Of a stretch of DNA of 56,252 nt, positions 21,367 to 30,410 are shown in pieces (position 1 is the first letter of the stretch; the number at the start of each line of letters is the position of its first letter). The stretch comes from Ornithomonoglobus_A sp034090805. Lineage in GTDB: Bacteria > Bacillota > Clostridia > UBA1381. Below the pieces are notes generated by a model that was not told the origin of the DNA, searched no databases, and saw nothing but the letters and a program-made list of their open reading frames with translations. The position numbers and the translations under genes are program-made. The DNA is taken from positions 1 to 56,252 of the forward strand of contig JAXDRV010000059.1 of NCBI GenBank assembly GCA_034090805.1, given 5' to 3'.

Positions 21367-22489
21367 ATGTTAGAGTACGATGAGTACAGAATTGCCTTAA
21401 ACGGCATGGAAAAAAGCATTAACGATTTGAGGGATTCACTTTGACATCGCAAATGCGGTAAAAGAGGCTGCGGAGCTTGAGGCAAAGGCGGCTGAGCCCG
21501 GTTTTTGGGACGATATGGAGCAGTCGCAGAAGATTTTGCAGAAAACAAAGCAGCTTAAGGACAAAATAGAGAGCTATGAGCAGCTCGCAAGCCTGCGTGA
21601 GGACACTCTTATGATGATTGACCTTGCGGAGGAGGACAACGACGCAAGCCTTGTTGACGAGGTAAAAAGCGCAGTTGATCAAATTACTTCCGAAATCGAA
21701 AAAATGACGCTTGAAACGCTTTTAAACGGTCCGTATGACAAAAACAACGCCATCATGACGTTCCATGCGGGCGCAGGCGGCACAGAGGCGCAGGACTGGT
21801 GTCAGATGCTGATAAGAATGTACCAGATGTGGGCGCAGAAAAACGGCTACACCGTGACCGTTCTCGACTCCCTTGACGGTGACGAGGCGGGTATCAAGAG
21901 CTGTACAATCGAGATAAACGGCACAAACGCATACGGATATTTAAAGGCGGAAAAGGGTATACACCGTCTTGTGCGAATTTCTCCGTTCAACTCCCAGGGC
22001 AAGCGTATGACGTCGTTTGCGTCAATTGAGGTAATGCCGGAGCTTGACGATAACGTTGAGGTGGATATTCGTCCGGAGGATATTAAAATGGATACATTCC
22101 GTGCAAGCGGCGCAGGCGGTCAGCATATCAACAAAACCGACTCTGCCGTTCGTCTTACGCATATCCCCACAGGCGTTGTGACCTCATGTCAGACGCAGCG
22201 TTCGCAGCATCAGAACAAGGACTACGCAATGAAGATGCTTGTTGCAAAGCTTATCGAGCTTGCGCAGGAGCAGCAGAAGGAAAAGATTTCCGAAATTAAG
22301 GGCGAGCAGAAGGACAACGGCTGGGGCAGCCAGATCCGTTCGTACGTGTTCCAGCCGTATACGATGGTAAAGGATCTGCGAACAGGCTACGAAATGGGAA
22401 ATATCGGTGCTGTCATGGACGGTGACCTGAACGGCTTTATAAACGCATATCTTAAGGCGAAAAGCTTAGGCACGCTTAATTTAAAATAA
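21367..22489 (+). CDS. prfB: Peptide chain release factor 2, with programmed +1 frameshift
   Basis: The gene starts at 21367 (AAGGATG upstream) and codes for 25 residues up to CTT TGA at 21439-21444. Reading then shifts by +1 at CTTTGAC, so GAC at 21443 continues the protein, giving a product of about 373 residues. GAGGG lies just upstream of the shift site, the internal Shine-Dalgarno known to promote the shift. The second part has the UGA/UAA-recognising SPF tripeptide (RISPFNSQGKRMTSFAS) and the catalytic GGQ loop (SGAGGQHINKTDSAVRLTH). The stop is thus autoregulatory: low RF2 favours shifting. It is not a broken gene. Confidence 0.96.
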
Positions 22490-22502
22490 GGGACTGTACA
22501 CC

Positions 22503-23048
22503 ATGAAACAATTATGGAAATTATTTTTCACCTTTGCAAAAATCGGCGCATTTACGTTCGGCGGCGGCTATGCGATGCTTGCGATACTGCAAAAGGAAAT
22601 AGTGGAAATAAACGGCTGGGCAACTGAGGAGGAGCTTCTCGACTATTACGCAATATCGCAGTGTACACCCGGAGTAATAGCCGTAAACACCGCCACGTTT
22701 GTCGGAGTTAAGCAAAAGGGCATAATAGGCGGGATATTTGCAACGGTCGGACTTGTGCTGCCGTCTGTGCTGATAATCACAATTATCGCCGCATTTATAA
22801 AAAACTTTCTCGAATATGAAATAGTCGGACACATCTTCGGCGGGATAAAGGCTGCCGTTGCCGCATTGATCGTGGACGCAACAATCACCATCGGCAAAAA
22901 ATCCATGGTCGACAAGGTCTGCATCGCTCTTGCGGTAATTTCCTTTATTCTTTCCGTACTGTTTGACGTTCCGCCGACGGTAATCGTACTCGGCGGTGCG
23001 GCTGTAGGTCTGATTTTAAAGAGCAGAAAGAGAGGTGCCGCCAAATGA
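22503..23048 (+). CDS. Chromate transporter family protein, first half
   Basis: A 181-residue membrane protein of the short-chain CHR family. It opens with LFFTFAKIGAFTFGGGYAML followed by AILQKEIVE; the FTFGGG motif and the later QCTPGVIAVNTATFVG are the family signatures. About five to six helices are expected. Short CHR proteins work as pairs of unlike halves, and the partner gene overlaps directly. Chromate efflux is the named function, but many clostridial pairs may move other anions. Confidence 0.88.
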   Translation: MKQLWKLFFTFAKIGAFTFGGGYAMLAILQKEIVEINGWATEEELLDYYAISQCTPGVIAVNTATFVGVKQKGIIGGIFATVGLVLPSVLIITIIAAFIKNFLEYEIVGHIFGGIKAAVAALIVDATITIGKKSMVDKVCIALAVISFILSVLFDVPPTVIVLGGAAVGLILKSRKRGAAK

Positions 23049-23644
23049 CGTTTCTCATTCTGTTTCTTGAATTTTTCAAAATCGGTCTGTTCTCTGTCGG
23101 AGGAGGTCTTGCAACGATACCGTTTTTGCAGGAGCTTGCGTCAAAATACGACTGGTTTGACCTCAGTCTGCTGAGCAACATGATAGCCGTTGCCGAGTCC
23201 ACTCCCGGACCTATCGGCATCAATATGGCTACGTACTCCGGCTTTCAGGCAGGGCACACCTACGGGCTTTGGGGCGGGCTGCTCGGCGGCTTTACTGCCA
23301 CAATGGGCATAGTCGTTCCGGCGCTTTTGGTTATAACAATCATATCAAAGGCATATAAAAAATTCAAGGAAAATCCGCTTGTGGAGAGTGCATTTTACGG
23401 AATACGCCCCGTTGTTACGGGAATGATAGCCTCGGCAGGACTTCTGCTTTTGCAGCAGGGTCTGCTTGACGGAGCCGTTCCTTCCTTTAACGGAATGCAA
23501 TGGTTTGCGGAAACGGCAAAGCTTATAGATATAAAGGCGCTTATACTTTTCGCCGCAGTGCTTATCTGCGTAAGAAAATTCAAGCTTCACCCCATAATCT
23601 TTATTGCCGCCTCAGGCGTAATCGGAGCTTTGCTCGGTATGTAA
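23045..23644 (+). CDS. Chromate transporter family protein, second half
   Basis: A 199-residue partner of the preceding gene, joined by an ATGA overlap, so the two are made together. The CHR signatures recur as FFKIGLFSVGGGLATIPFL and ESTPGPIGINMATYSGFQ, with about six helices and the opposite expected topology. It ends with a strong terminator at 23656-23687. Confidence 0.88.
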   Translation: MTFLILFLEFFKIGLFSVGGGLATIPFLQELASKYDWFDLSLLSNMIAVAESTPGPIGINMATYSGFQAGHTYGLWGGLLGGFTATMGIVVPALLVITIISKAYKKFKENPLVESAFYGIRPVVTGMIASAGLLLLQQGLLDGAVPSFNGMQWFAETAKLIDIKALILFAAVLICVRKFKLHPIIFIAASGVIGALLGM

Positions 23645-23655
23645 CAGATAAAAAT

Positions 23656-23687
23656 AACCCCCGATGCTGAATCGGGGGTCTTTTTTT
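23656..23687. terminator. Bidirectional terminator between the chromate pair and the PUL
   Basis: ACCCCCGAT and ATCGGGGGT form the stem with a 5-base loop, followed by a run of seven T. It lies between convergent genes and touches the stop codon of the SGNH gene. Confidence 0.88.
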
Positions 23688-24345
23688 AAACCGTATGGTT
23701 AAAATCAAAATCACACTGCTTTAAAAATTCTCTTGCCATTAATGCGGAACCTATTCTGTTGGGATGGACTCTGTCCCAGGCTATGCTTGTCGAATGTCTG
23801 ATTTGGAAATAATCCTCATACATTTTCTGAAAATTCACAAAACGGCAGCCGTACTTTTCCGCAAGCTCGGCGCATATTGCCGTATATTCGTCCATGCGCT
23901 TGCGCATTGTGTCCTCTCTGTTAGGCTCCATGTAATACGGCGAAAGAATGAAAATTCCCTTTACGCTGTCCTTTACGGCGATAATCATCTTTTCGATATT
24001 TTCCCGGTATTCCTCCGGCAAAACCCAACAATCCGCCATCGCCGGGCAGTCAAACTGCCGCCATACATCGTTTATTCCGATACATATCGAAACCCAATCC
24101 GGCTTAAGGCTCACAACGTCACGCTCGTACCTTGCCAGCAGGTCACGGCTCGTATTGCCCGATATACCCGAATTTGTGACACGAATACGCAGCTCCGGAT
24201 AAACAGCGCTTAACAAGTTCTCGACAGCACGCACATAACCGTTTCCTACATTATCACCCAGTCCCTCGCCTACCGGCTGAACACTTCCCATATCTGTCAC
24301 GGAATCACCGGCAAAGACTATTCTGTCCATATCATCAAATATCAT
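23686..24345 (-). CDS. SGNH/GDSL-type esterase
   Basis: A 219-residue protein without a signal peptide. Block I is RIVFAGDSVTDMG with the catalytic Ser, block II is VTNSGISGNTSRDL with Gly, block III is ICIGINDVWRQF with Asn, and block V is WDRVHPNRIGSALMA with the Asp and His. The fold and motifs match carbohydrate acetylesterases such as rhamnogalacturonan acetylesterase, so it probably deacetylates sugars in the cytoplasm. ATG 24345 is chosen because GAGGAA lies six bases upstream; the longer frame to 24369 has a poor site. It is the last gene of the PUL. Confidence 0.85.
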   Translation of the reverse strand: MIFDDMDRIVFAGDSVTDMGSVQPVGEGLGDNVGNGYVRAVENLLSAVYPELRIRVTNSGISGNTSRDLLARYERDVVSLKPDWVSICIGINDVWRQFDCPAMADCWVLPEEYRENIEKMIIAVKDSVKGIFILSPYYMEPNREDTMRKRMDEYTAICAELAEKYGCRFVNFQKMYEDYFQIRHSTSIAWDRVHPNRIGSALMAREFLKQCDFDFNHTV

Positions 24346-24394
24346 TTTTAAATTCCTCGCATTCTTCAATTTTTAAAGCATTATTTTTTGCAGA

Positions 24395-26176
24395 TTACTT
24401 ATACATCGGTCCGTACTTTTCGCAAGCTGCATAATCAGCCGCCTGTGCGTCCTCAGTGCCGAACGATGCCCATGCGTGCGGTCTGTATACCTTTTCATCA
24501 GGTACGTTGTGCATTGTTACAGGTATTCTCAGCATTGAGCAAAGCGTAATCAGATCCGCTCCGATATGTCCGCCTATCGTTACGCCGTGGTTTGCTCCCC
24601 AGTTTGCCATAACGCTGTATACATCCTTGAACGCTCCCTTACCCGTAAGAATCGGCGCAAACCATGTTGTCGGCCATGTGGGGTCTGTACGCTTATCAAG
24701 CTTTTCATGTACATCATCGGGCAGATTGCAGGTGTAACCCTCGGCAATCTGGATAACGGGGCCTATACCCTCAACTATATTTACTCTGAGCATTGTTACG
24801 GGCATCTCTGCCTGTGTCTTAAAGTGGCTTGAGAAGCCGCCGCCTCTGAAGTATTCATAGTCGGCTCTGCACCAGTCTGTTGCATCTATGCAAGCCTTTA
24901 CGTCAGCGTCCGTCATGTTCCACCATTCTTTTATCGTGCCGTTTCCGTTTTCGTCCTTTGCCGCACCTGTGCAATCAAGAGCTGTTGCGCCGGAATTGAT
25001 AAGGTGAATTATTCCGTCTGCCGCTCTGCCGGTAAGCTCCTTTCCGGTTACACGCTTTACGGCATCGGGTGACCAGTATGTACGAACGTCATGGAATGCG
25101 GGTGCCTTGCCCGAAACAAGCGTTCCCAAAAGCATCGAAATTCCGTTTAACGTATCGTTTTCCGTTGCAAACGGCGTCGGCATCTTTGTTCCGTTCCAGT
25201 TAAACGAGCTTGCCATAATAGCCTCGGTGAAGTCTGCGTTAGGCAGCCAGTCTGTCCAGTTTCTCTGTCCCTGGAAGCCGCCTGCGATTGCGTTCTTTCC
25301 GAGAGCCTCCTCGTGCCAGCCCATATCGTCAAGCTTTTTGTTTCCGTAGAGAATATCGTTTACTATAATCGTGAATTTAGCGATAAACTCCCAATCCTTG
25401 TCGGCAGGTACTGTCTTTGAATTTTTGATAATATCCGGGAAATTCTTTCCGGCATTTTTGTCAAAGCCTTCCTTGCAGTTAGCCTTGATCCATGCAAGAG
25501 CCTTTTCGTACTCGTCCTTATCGTAAATTCCGAGAGTGATTCTTCTTAAAATTTCAGTTAAATCAACAAACTCCGCACGTATTCCGAGGTATTTCTGCAT
25601 AAACGACATATCACAGTACGAGCCTGCAATACCCATCGAAACACCGCCAAGGTTTACATATGCCTTATCCTTCATCTGTCCGACAGCTATTGCGCCCTTT
25701 GCCCAGCGAATCATCTTTTCGGCAACGTCCTCAGGTACGGTGTTGTCCTCAATATCCTGAACGTCATGACCGTACATCGAGAATGCCGGCAGTCCTCTCT
25801 GCGCAAACGCAGCCATAACAGCCGCAAGATACACAGCGCCCGGACGCTCCGTTCCGTTAAATCCCCAAACAGCCTTTACCGTGTTCGGATCAAGATCCAT
25901 CGTTTCCGAGCCGTAGCACCAGCATGGTGTTACCGCCAGAGTTGCGCATACGTTCTTTGTCTTAAAGAAATCTGCACACTTTGCCGCCTCAGCTCCGCCG
26001 CCTATCGTACACGGCGAGATAACACACTCAACGGGAGTTCCGTCCATGTATCTCACGTTTTTCTCGATAAGCTCCTTTGCCGCCTTTGCCATTGCCATGG
26101 TTTTTTCCTCCAGGCTTTCTCTTACGCCTCCCCAGCGTCCGTCAATTGTAGGTCTGATTCCTATTGTTGGTTTCAT
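24395..26176 (-). CDS. fucI: L-fucose isomerase (also D-arabinose/L-galactose type)
   Basis: A 593-residue cytoplasmic enzyme, the same length as E. coli FucI (591). It interconverts L-fucose and L-fuculose with Mn2+. Motifs seen include IGIRPTIDGRWGGVRESLEE, TPCWCYGSETMD, FNGTERPGAVYLAAV and SMYGHDVQDIED. The metal-binding Glu is in FATENDTLNGISM and the catalytic His region is NWGANHGVTIGGHIG. AAAGGAA lies 11 bases before the ATG. No fuculokinase or aldolase is in the window. Its presence points to fucose, or a similar sugar, as a product of the locus. Confidence 0.93.
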   Translation of the reverse strand: MKPTIGIRPTIDGRWGGVRESLEEKTMAMAKAAKELIEKNVRYMDGTPVECVISPCTIGGGAEAAKCADFFKTKNVCATLAVTPCWCYGSETMDLDPNTVKAVWGFNGTERPGAVYLAAVMAAFAQRGLPAFSMYGHDVQDIEDNTVPEDVAEKMIRWAKGAIAVGQMKDKAYVNLGGVSMGIAGSYCDMSFMQKYLGIRAEFVDLTEILRRITLGIYDKDEYEKALAWIKANCKEGFDKNAGKNFPDIIKNSKTVPADKDWEFIAKFTIIVNDILYGNKKLDDMGWHEEALGKNAIAGGFQGQRNWTDWLPNADFTEAIMASSFNWNGTKMPTPFATENDTLNGISMLLGTLVSGKAPAFHDVRTYWSPDAVKRVTGKELTGRAADGIIHLINSGATALDCTGAAKDENGNGTIKEWWNMTDADVKACIDATDWCRADYEYFRGGGFSSHFKTQAEMPVTMLRVNIVEGIGPVIQIAEGYTCNLPDDVHEKLDKRTDPTWPTTWFAPILTGKGAFKDVYSVMANWGANHGVTIGGHIGADLITLCSMLRIPVTMHNVPDEKVYRPHAWASFGTEDAQAADYAACEKYGPMYK

Positions 26177-26212
26177 TGTTTTTATATTCCTTTCCTTTTA
26201 TTTTATAAAATA

Positions 26213-27367
26213 TTATTGCAAATCCAAGTATGCCGCATTTATCAATCTCGGCTGATAATACGGCTCCTGCGGATTAAGCATATGATGCGCATAAAACACG
26301 GCGAGATTTTCCTCGGTATCCATTATGATATTCGCTCCTGCTGCGCCTCCCCAACCAAAGCTTCCGATATTGCCAAGGCAGCCGCTTGCCGCTTTATCGG
26401 TAAGCGTCCTTACGCCAAGGCCGTATCCCCAGCCCTTTAGCTGCTGCCAGTCAAAGTATGGAGCAGTCCTGTCGTTAAGCTGATTTATCTTCATCAGCTC
26501 AATCGTTCTTGCGTTAAGGATCCGTTCGCCGTTAAGTCCCGTACCCTTATTCGCCATCGCCGCCGCAAATTTTGCGTAATCCGGCACGGTTGTAATAATT
26601 CCCGCACCGCCGCTGTCGTATTCGCTGCCTAAAATAAAGCCGTTGTCCTTGCCGGCATTCACCACTCTGCCGCCGCCGAATGTTCCGCTCTGGAGCTTTA
26701 CCGCATCGGTTTCCTCCACCTCATAGCGGTACTGCTGCGCCATTTTCGCCTTTATATCCTCTGTGGCATGATAAAATGAATTTTTCATATCGAGTCTGTC
26801 AAAGATATTTTCTTTAACATATTCGGAAAATCTCTTCCCCGAAATAACCTCGACCACCGCCGCCAAAACATCGTGGCACAGGCTGTAGTTCCAACGCTCT
26901 CCCGGCTCAAACTCAAGAGGCTCTTCGGCAAGGCATTTCACCGCCGTGAGCGTGTCCGTTCTGCCGTTTGTAAGCTGTTTTGCCCTTTTTAGCGCATCAC
27001 ATCCCAAATCGTAGTTAAAACCCGCCGTCATGGTAAAAAGCTGACGTATTGTTATCGGATTTTTTGCCTTTGTACCGTCCTTAAGATACATTTCTTTAAA
27101 TTCCGGTATAAATTCATACAGCGGATCGTCAAGCAAAAAGCTGCCCTTTTCATAAAGCTGCATCGCAGCCGTTACCGTTGTCGGCTTTGAGCAGGAGTAT
27201 ATGTTAAGATACTCACCGCCCGTCATTTTGATTTTATTTTCCAAATCGGAATATCCCGCACTGTACTCAAAAACCTTTTTGCCGTCCTTGTAAATAACGA
27301 CACTGTTCCCCGGAATGATCCAATCCGTAAGCCTGTCCATAAAGGACTTTACATTTTCAAAGCTCAT
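26213..27367 (-). CDS. Serine hydrolase, class C beta-lactamase-like
   Basis: A 384-residue protein with no signal peptide. The nucleophile motif SxxK is in YSCSKPTTVTAAMQLYE near residue 59. The Tyr of the second motif is probably in ERWNYSLCHDVLAAVVE, and GWGGAAGANIIMD near the C-terminus fills the third motif position. The family includes esterases and peptidases besides beta-lactamases. In a cytoplasmic sugar operon a carbohydrate esterase is more likely than antibiotic resistance. The start overlaps the GH94 gene stop by four bases (ATGA). Confidence 0.82.
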   Translation of the reverse strand: MSFENVKSFMDRLTDWIIPGNSVVIYKDGKKVFEYSAGYSDLENKIKMTGGEYLNIYSCSKPTTVTAAMQLYEKGSFLLDDPLYEFIPEFKEMYLKDGTKAKNPITIRQLFTMTAGFNYDLGCDALKRAKQLTNGRTDTLTAVKCLAEEPLEFEPGERWNYSLCHDVLAAVVEVISGKRFSEYVKENIFDRLDMKNSFYHATEDIKAKMAQQYRYEVEETDAVKLQSGTFGGGRVVNAGKDNGFILGSEYDSGGAGIITTVPDYAKFAAAMANKGTGLNGERILNARTIELMKINQLNDRTAPYFDWQQLKGWGYGLGVRTLTDKAASGCLGNIGSFGWGGAAGANIIMDTEENLAVFYAHHMLNPQEPYYQPRLINAAYLDLQ

Positions 27368-29637
27368 ATCGTTACCTCTGTTTGTTCGCTGTCGGCAGGA
27401 ATAAATGCCTTTTTGTTTTGTGTTATCTCAATATTATACGTTTTGCCTCTGAACACTCTCGTAACCTTTGCCGGGAGCATCTCATCACTTAGGCACGGGT
27501 CAATCTCAAGTCCGTCCCATTTTGCTCTGATTCCCAGCATATACTGCGTTACGGCTATGTACATCCACGCCGCCGTACCCGTAAGCCACGACACGTTGGC
27601 AAGTCCGAATTTGTCGCTTTCCGGCCCGAAAATATTTGACGCATACACATACGGCTCTGCCTTATACCGCCATTCGCCCGCCTTTTGCTGCGCTATCATC
27701 GGCAGGAGCTGATGATAATATTTATACGCATTTTCCGGACGCTTTAATATACACTCGGCAATTATCGCCCATGTGTTGGCATGGCAGAACACACTGCCGT
27801 TTTCACCGCAGCCCTTGTTATAGCAGGTGAGATTTTCGTCCTTTGTCGGATAGTCCGTTGTCATTGACGGCTCTATCTTCTTTATGCCCAAAGGCGTATC
27901 GAGATATTTTTTGACGCTGTCCATTGCTTTAATCTGCTTTTCCTCATCGCCCAGTCCGCTTATTACAGACCAGCTTTGGGAATTAAGCCAGATTTTTGCC
28001 TGCGGTTCGTTTTTGCTGCCGATAAACGTGCCGTTGTCGGTTATACATCTGATGAACCAATCTCCGTCCCACGCAATTTCATTGACAAGCTTTTTCTGAT
28101 TTTCGTAAATATCAAGATATTTTTGCTTATCCTCGCCCTTTAATTCCGCAAGCTCCGCAATCATCGGCAGAACCGTTCCAAACTGCATCGCAGTCCATAT
28201 GCTTTCGCCTTTTCCCTTTGTGCACACCTTATACAGCATATCGTTCCAGTCCGAGGACAGCATCAGCGGGAAACCGTTTTCGCCGAGGTTTGCCATACAA
28301 AAATCTATTGATTTTTTGATATGCTCCCAAACCGTTGCACTGCCGCCGTCATAGAAATCGACAACCTCATCGAGATAATCGAGCTTTCCCTCCTCAGTAA
28401 CTATGCGGTACGCTGTCATCACAAGCCAAAGATGATTATCCGAATGTATTCTCGTTACCGGCTCCCAGCCCTCTGTCGGGAAGCAGTAGTGATTGCAGTG
28501 ACCGTCCTTGTACTGCTGCGTAAAGAGCAGATTTAATTTGTCCTTTGCACGTCTTAAATCAAACGGCACCATCGACAGTATATCCTGAGCCGTATCTCTT
28601 ACTCCCACACCTCTGAACGTACCCGTTGCATAGTAGCTGATATTTCTCGAAAATTGGAAATTTCGCTCCGCCTGATACGGATTCCAGATATTTATCATCG
28701 TCTGAGCGTCCTTGTCGGGGATTTCGCACTGAAAATGACTTAAATAATCATCCCAATGCTCCGCAAGCCTTTCAAAGGATTTTTTGACGAAATCCTCTTC
28801 TCTGCAATGCCCGATGCTTGCCTTTATATCCTCCTCCGTCATAGCAGTACCGAGGAAAATATTTATCTCCTTTTCCTCGCCCGCCTTTAATTCAACGTCA
28901 AGCTCCAGTGCAAAGCATGGGTCGCCGCCGTACATTTCAGAGTTTGTACAGCCGCCGTTTTCGACGTTCTTCGGATTTTCCTCACTTCTGTATGAACCGA
29001 TAAATTCATCTCTGTCACAGTCAAACGCAGTCACCGGTACATTTGCCGCAAAGTATACAAGCGGAGTTTCGTCAGGCTTTGGCTGATTTTCCACTCCGTA
29101 TTTGTAAACCAAAACGTCTTCGATATTGTAGCAAGCAAGCTGGTGCTTGTTGTAGCACTGCCATTGCAGCTCACGCATAAACTCCATCATGCCAAGCTCC
29201 ACATACGGGAATATCTTTATGCTTTTATCGGAATCGGATTTGATTTTCAAATTCCAGATAAGCGCATTTTCGTATTCGCCGACAAAATACGTGCTTACCG
29301 CATTTACTCCGTTTTTCTCCGCTTCAAAGCGTGTATATCCCATACCATGAGTTGACTTCCATTTGTCCGGCTTAACCGGAACAGGCTCGTTTGTCGGACA
29401 CCATATACTTTCTCCGTCCTTTATGTATGTATAAAACCCGCTCCTGTCCGTCGGCAGATGGAAAAAGCGATAGTGGTTTATTCTCCATATCTGCGGTGAT
29501 TTATAAAACGCCACACCGCCGCCCGCCTGTGAAATCATGGTATGAAACGTACCGTTTGAAAGGTAATTCATCCATGGCGTTGGGGTGTTGTATTTATCAA
29601 AGGTTATTTCTCTTTTTTCGTTATTGAATTTATACAT
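27364..29637 (-). CDS. GH94-type glycoside phosphorylase
   Basis: A 757-residue cytoplasmic enzyme. The N-terminal beta-sandwich (TPWMNYLSNGTFHTMISQAG) is followed by a helical (alpha/alpha)6 barrel with FRGVGVRDTAQDILSMVPF, HSDNHLWLVMTAYRI, and LMLSSDWNDMLYK. The Asp of DWND is the general acid in cellobiose phosphorylases. GENGSVFCHANTW and SWLTGTAAWMYIA follow. GH94 enzymes split beta-linked disaccharides with phosphate, giving a sugar 1-phosphate. The acceptor and linkage are not clear from sequence. It has GGAG before ATG 29637 and overlaps the DUF4886 gene end by 34 bases. Confidence 0.86.
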   Translation of the reverse strand: MYKFNNEKREITFDKYNTPTPWMNYLSNGTFHTMISQAGGGVAFYKSPQIWRINHYRFFHLPTDRSGFYTYIKDGESIWCPTNEPVPVKPDKWKSTHGMGYTRFEAEKNGVNAVSTYFVGEYENALIWNLKIKSDSDKSIKIFPYVELGMMEFMRELQWQCYNKHQLACYNIEDVLVYKYGVENQPKPDETPLVYFAANVPVTAFDCDRDEFIGSYRSEENPKNVENGGCTNSEMYGGDPCFALELDVELKAGEEKEINIFLGTAMTEEDIKASIGHCREEDFVKKSFERLAEHWDDYLSHFQCEIPDKDAQTMINIWNPYQAERNFQFSRNISYYATGTFRGVGVRDTAQDILSMVPFDLRRAKDKLNLLFTQQYKDGHCNHYCFPTEGWEPVTRIHSDNHLWLVMTAYRIVTEEGKLDYLDEVVDFYDGGSATVWEHIKKSIDFCMANLGENGFPLMLSSDWNDMLYKVCTKGKGESIWTAMQFGTVLPMIAELAELKGEDKQKYLDIYENQKKLVNEIAWDGDWFIRCITDNGTFIGSKNEPQAKIWLNSQSWSVISGLGDEEKQIKAMDSVKKYLDTPLGIKKIEPSMTTDYPTKDENLTCYNKGCGENGSVFCHANTWAIIAECILKRPENAYKYYHQLLPMIAQQKAGEWRYKAEPYVYASNIFGPESDKFGLANVSWLTGTAAWMYIAVTQYMLGIRAKWDGLEIDPCLSDEMLPAKVTRVFRGKTYNIEITQNKKAFIPADSEQTEVTI

Positions 29638-30377
29638 TTCATTAAACTCCTTATTTCTTCAACTGCCCTATGAGCGCATCTCTGCGCCATTGATGCATCT
29701 TTTTCGCTGACAGGCTCGTCAAAATCACGGAAGCCGTCGCCTATGCAGCTTTTACCTGTGAGCATCTCGTACCAAACAAGTCCGAGTGTGTAACGTCCCA
29801 GCCCCAATGACGCATGGAAGGTATCACGATGAATACGCTCCGCACCCTCCACTATCAAATTCTGAAACGCGCGTCCGCTCGGTATTATCCTTGCTCCTCC
29901 GAGTGATTTCGCAGCCTTGTTGTAGGCAGCCTCCAAATCGTTGAACATATCAAGCTGATCTCTGTAGCCCATTTCTTCGTTAAGCCTTTTGCTGTTTTGC
30001 TCATATGCCCACGTCTGATGCACCATAAATTCAGCCTTCGGCGCATGAATACGCACATATTTCGCAAGTGCGTCAAGATACGGCTGATACGTATCGTAGT
30101 CCGTACTCGCATGACTGACCTGCTGAAACGTCACTGCGTCCCATATGTCGCTTTGGAGCGCCTGACGTATCGACACCTTTATTCCGGTCGCCTCACCGTT
30201 AAATGTAAACTCATAGTCCGCAGCATCATTATTCATATTTACATAATGACGTGAGAGCGGGCAGCCGCCTATATAAAGATTTACCGTCTTTATATCATCT
30301 CCGGCAGCCTTGGCTATACGGTGAAGATAACGCATTGCGTCCTCGGAAAAGCTGTTTCCTATGGCAAGTACCTTCAA
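29604..30377 (-). CDS. DUF4886 (SGNH-like) protein
   Basis: A 257-residue protein that begins KVLAIGNSFSEDAMRYLHRI. The Ser in GNSFS is a GDSL-like nucleophile. WDAVTFQQVSHAS and the DTFHASLGLGRYTLGLVWYE block near the C-terminus supply the expected Gln and Asp/His positions. This suits DUF4886, often found in polysaccharide loci and thought to be esterase-like. The start is TTG at 30377, with AAAGGAG eight bases upstream; the frame continues to an ATG at 30407 without a site. Cytoplasmic, as no signal peptide is seen. Confidence 0.8.
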   Translation of the reverse strand: MKVLAIGNSFSEDAMRYLHRIAKAAGDDIKTVNLYIGGCPLSRHYVNMNNDAADYEFTFNGEATGIKVSIRQALQSDIWDAVTFQQVSHASTDYDTYQPYLDALAKYVRIHAPKAEFMVHQTWAYEQNSKRLNEEMGYRDQLDMFNDLEAAYNKAAKSLGGARIIPSGRAFQNLIVEGAERIHRDTFHASLGLGRYTLGLVWYEMLTGKSCIGDGFRDFDEPVSEKDASMAQRCAHRAVEEIRSLMKCINSITKKEK

Positions 30378-30410
30378 TATAATTACTCCTTTCGTCGTCA
30401 AATTCAAATG

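Noticed and set aside
21439..21444. In-frame stop in prfB as a disabling mutation
   Set aside because: CTTTGAC with the upstream Shine-Dalgarno is the known programmed frameshift site.
26213..27367. Beta-lactamase as an antibiotic-resistance gene
   Set aside because: No signal peptide, and it is embedded in a sugar operon; the fold also covers esterases.
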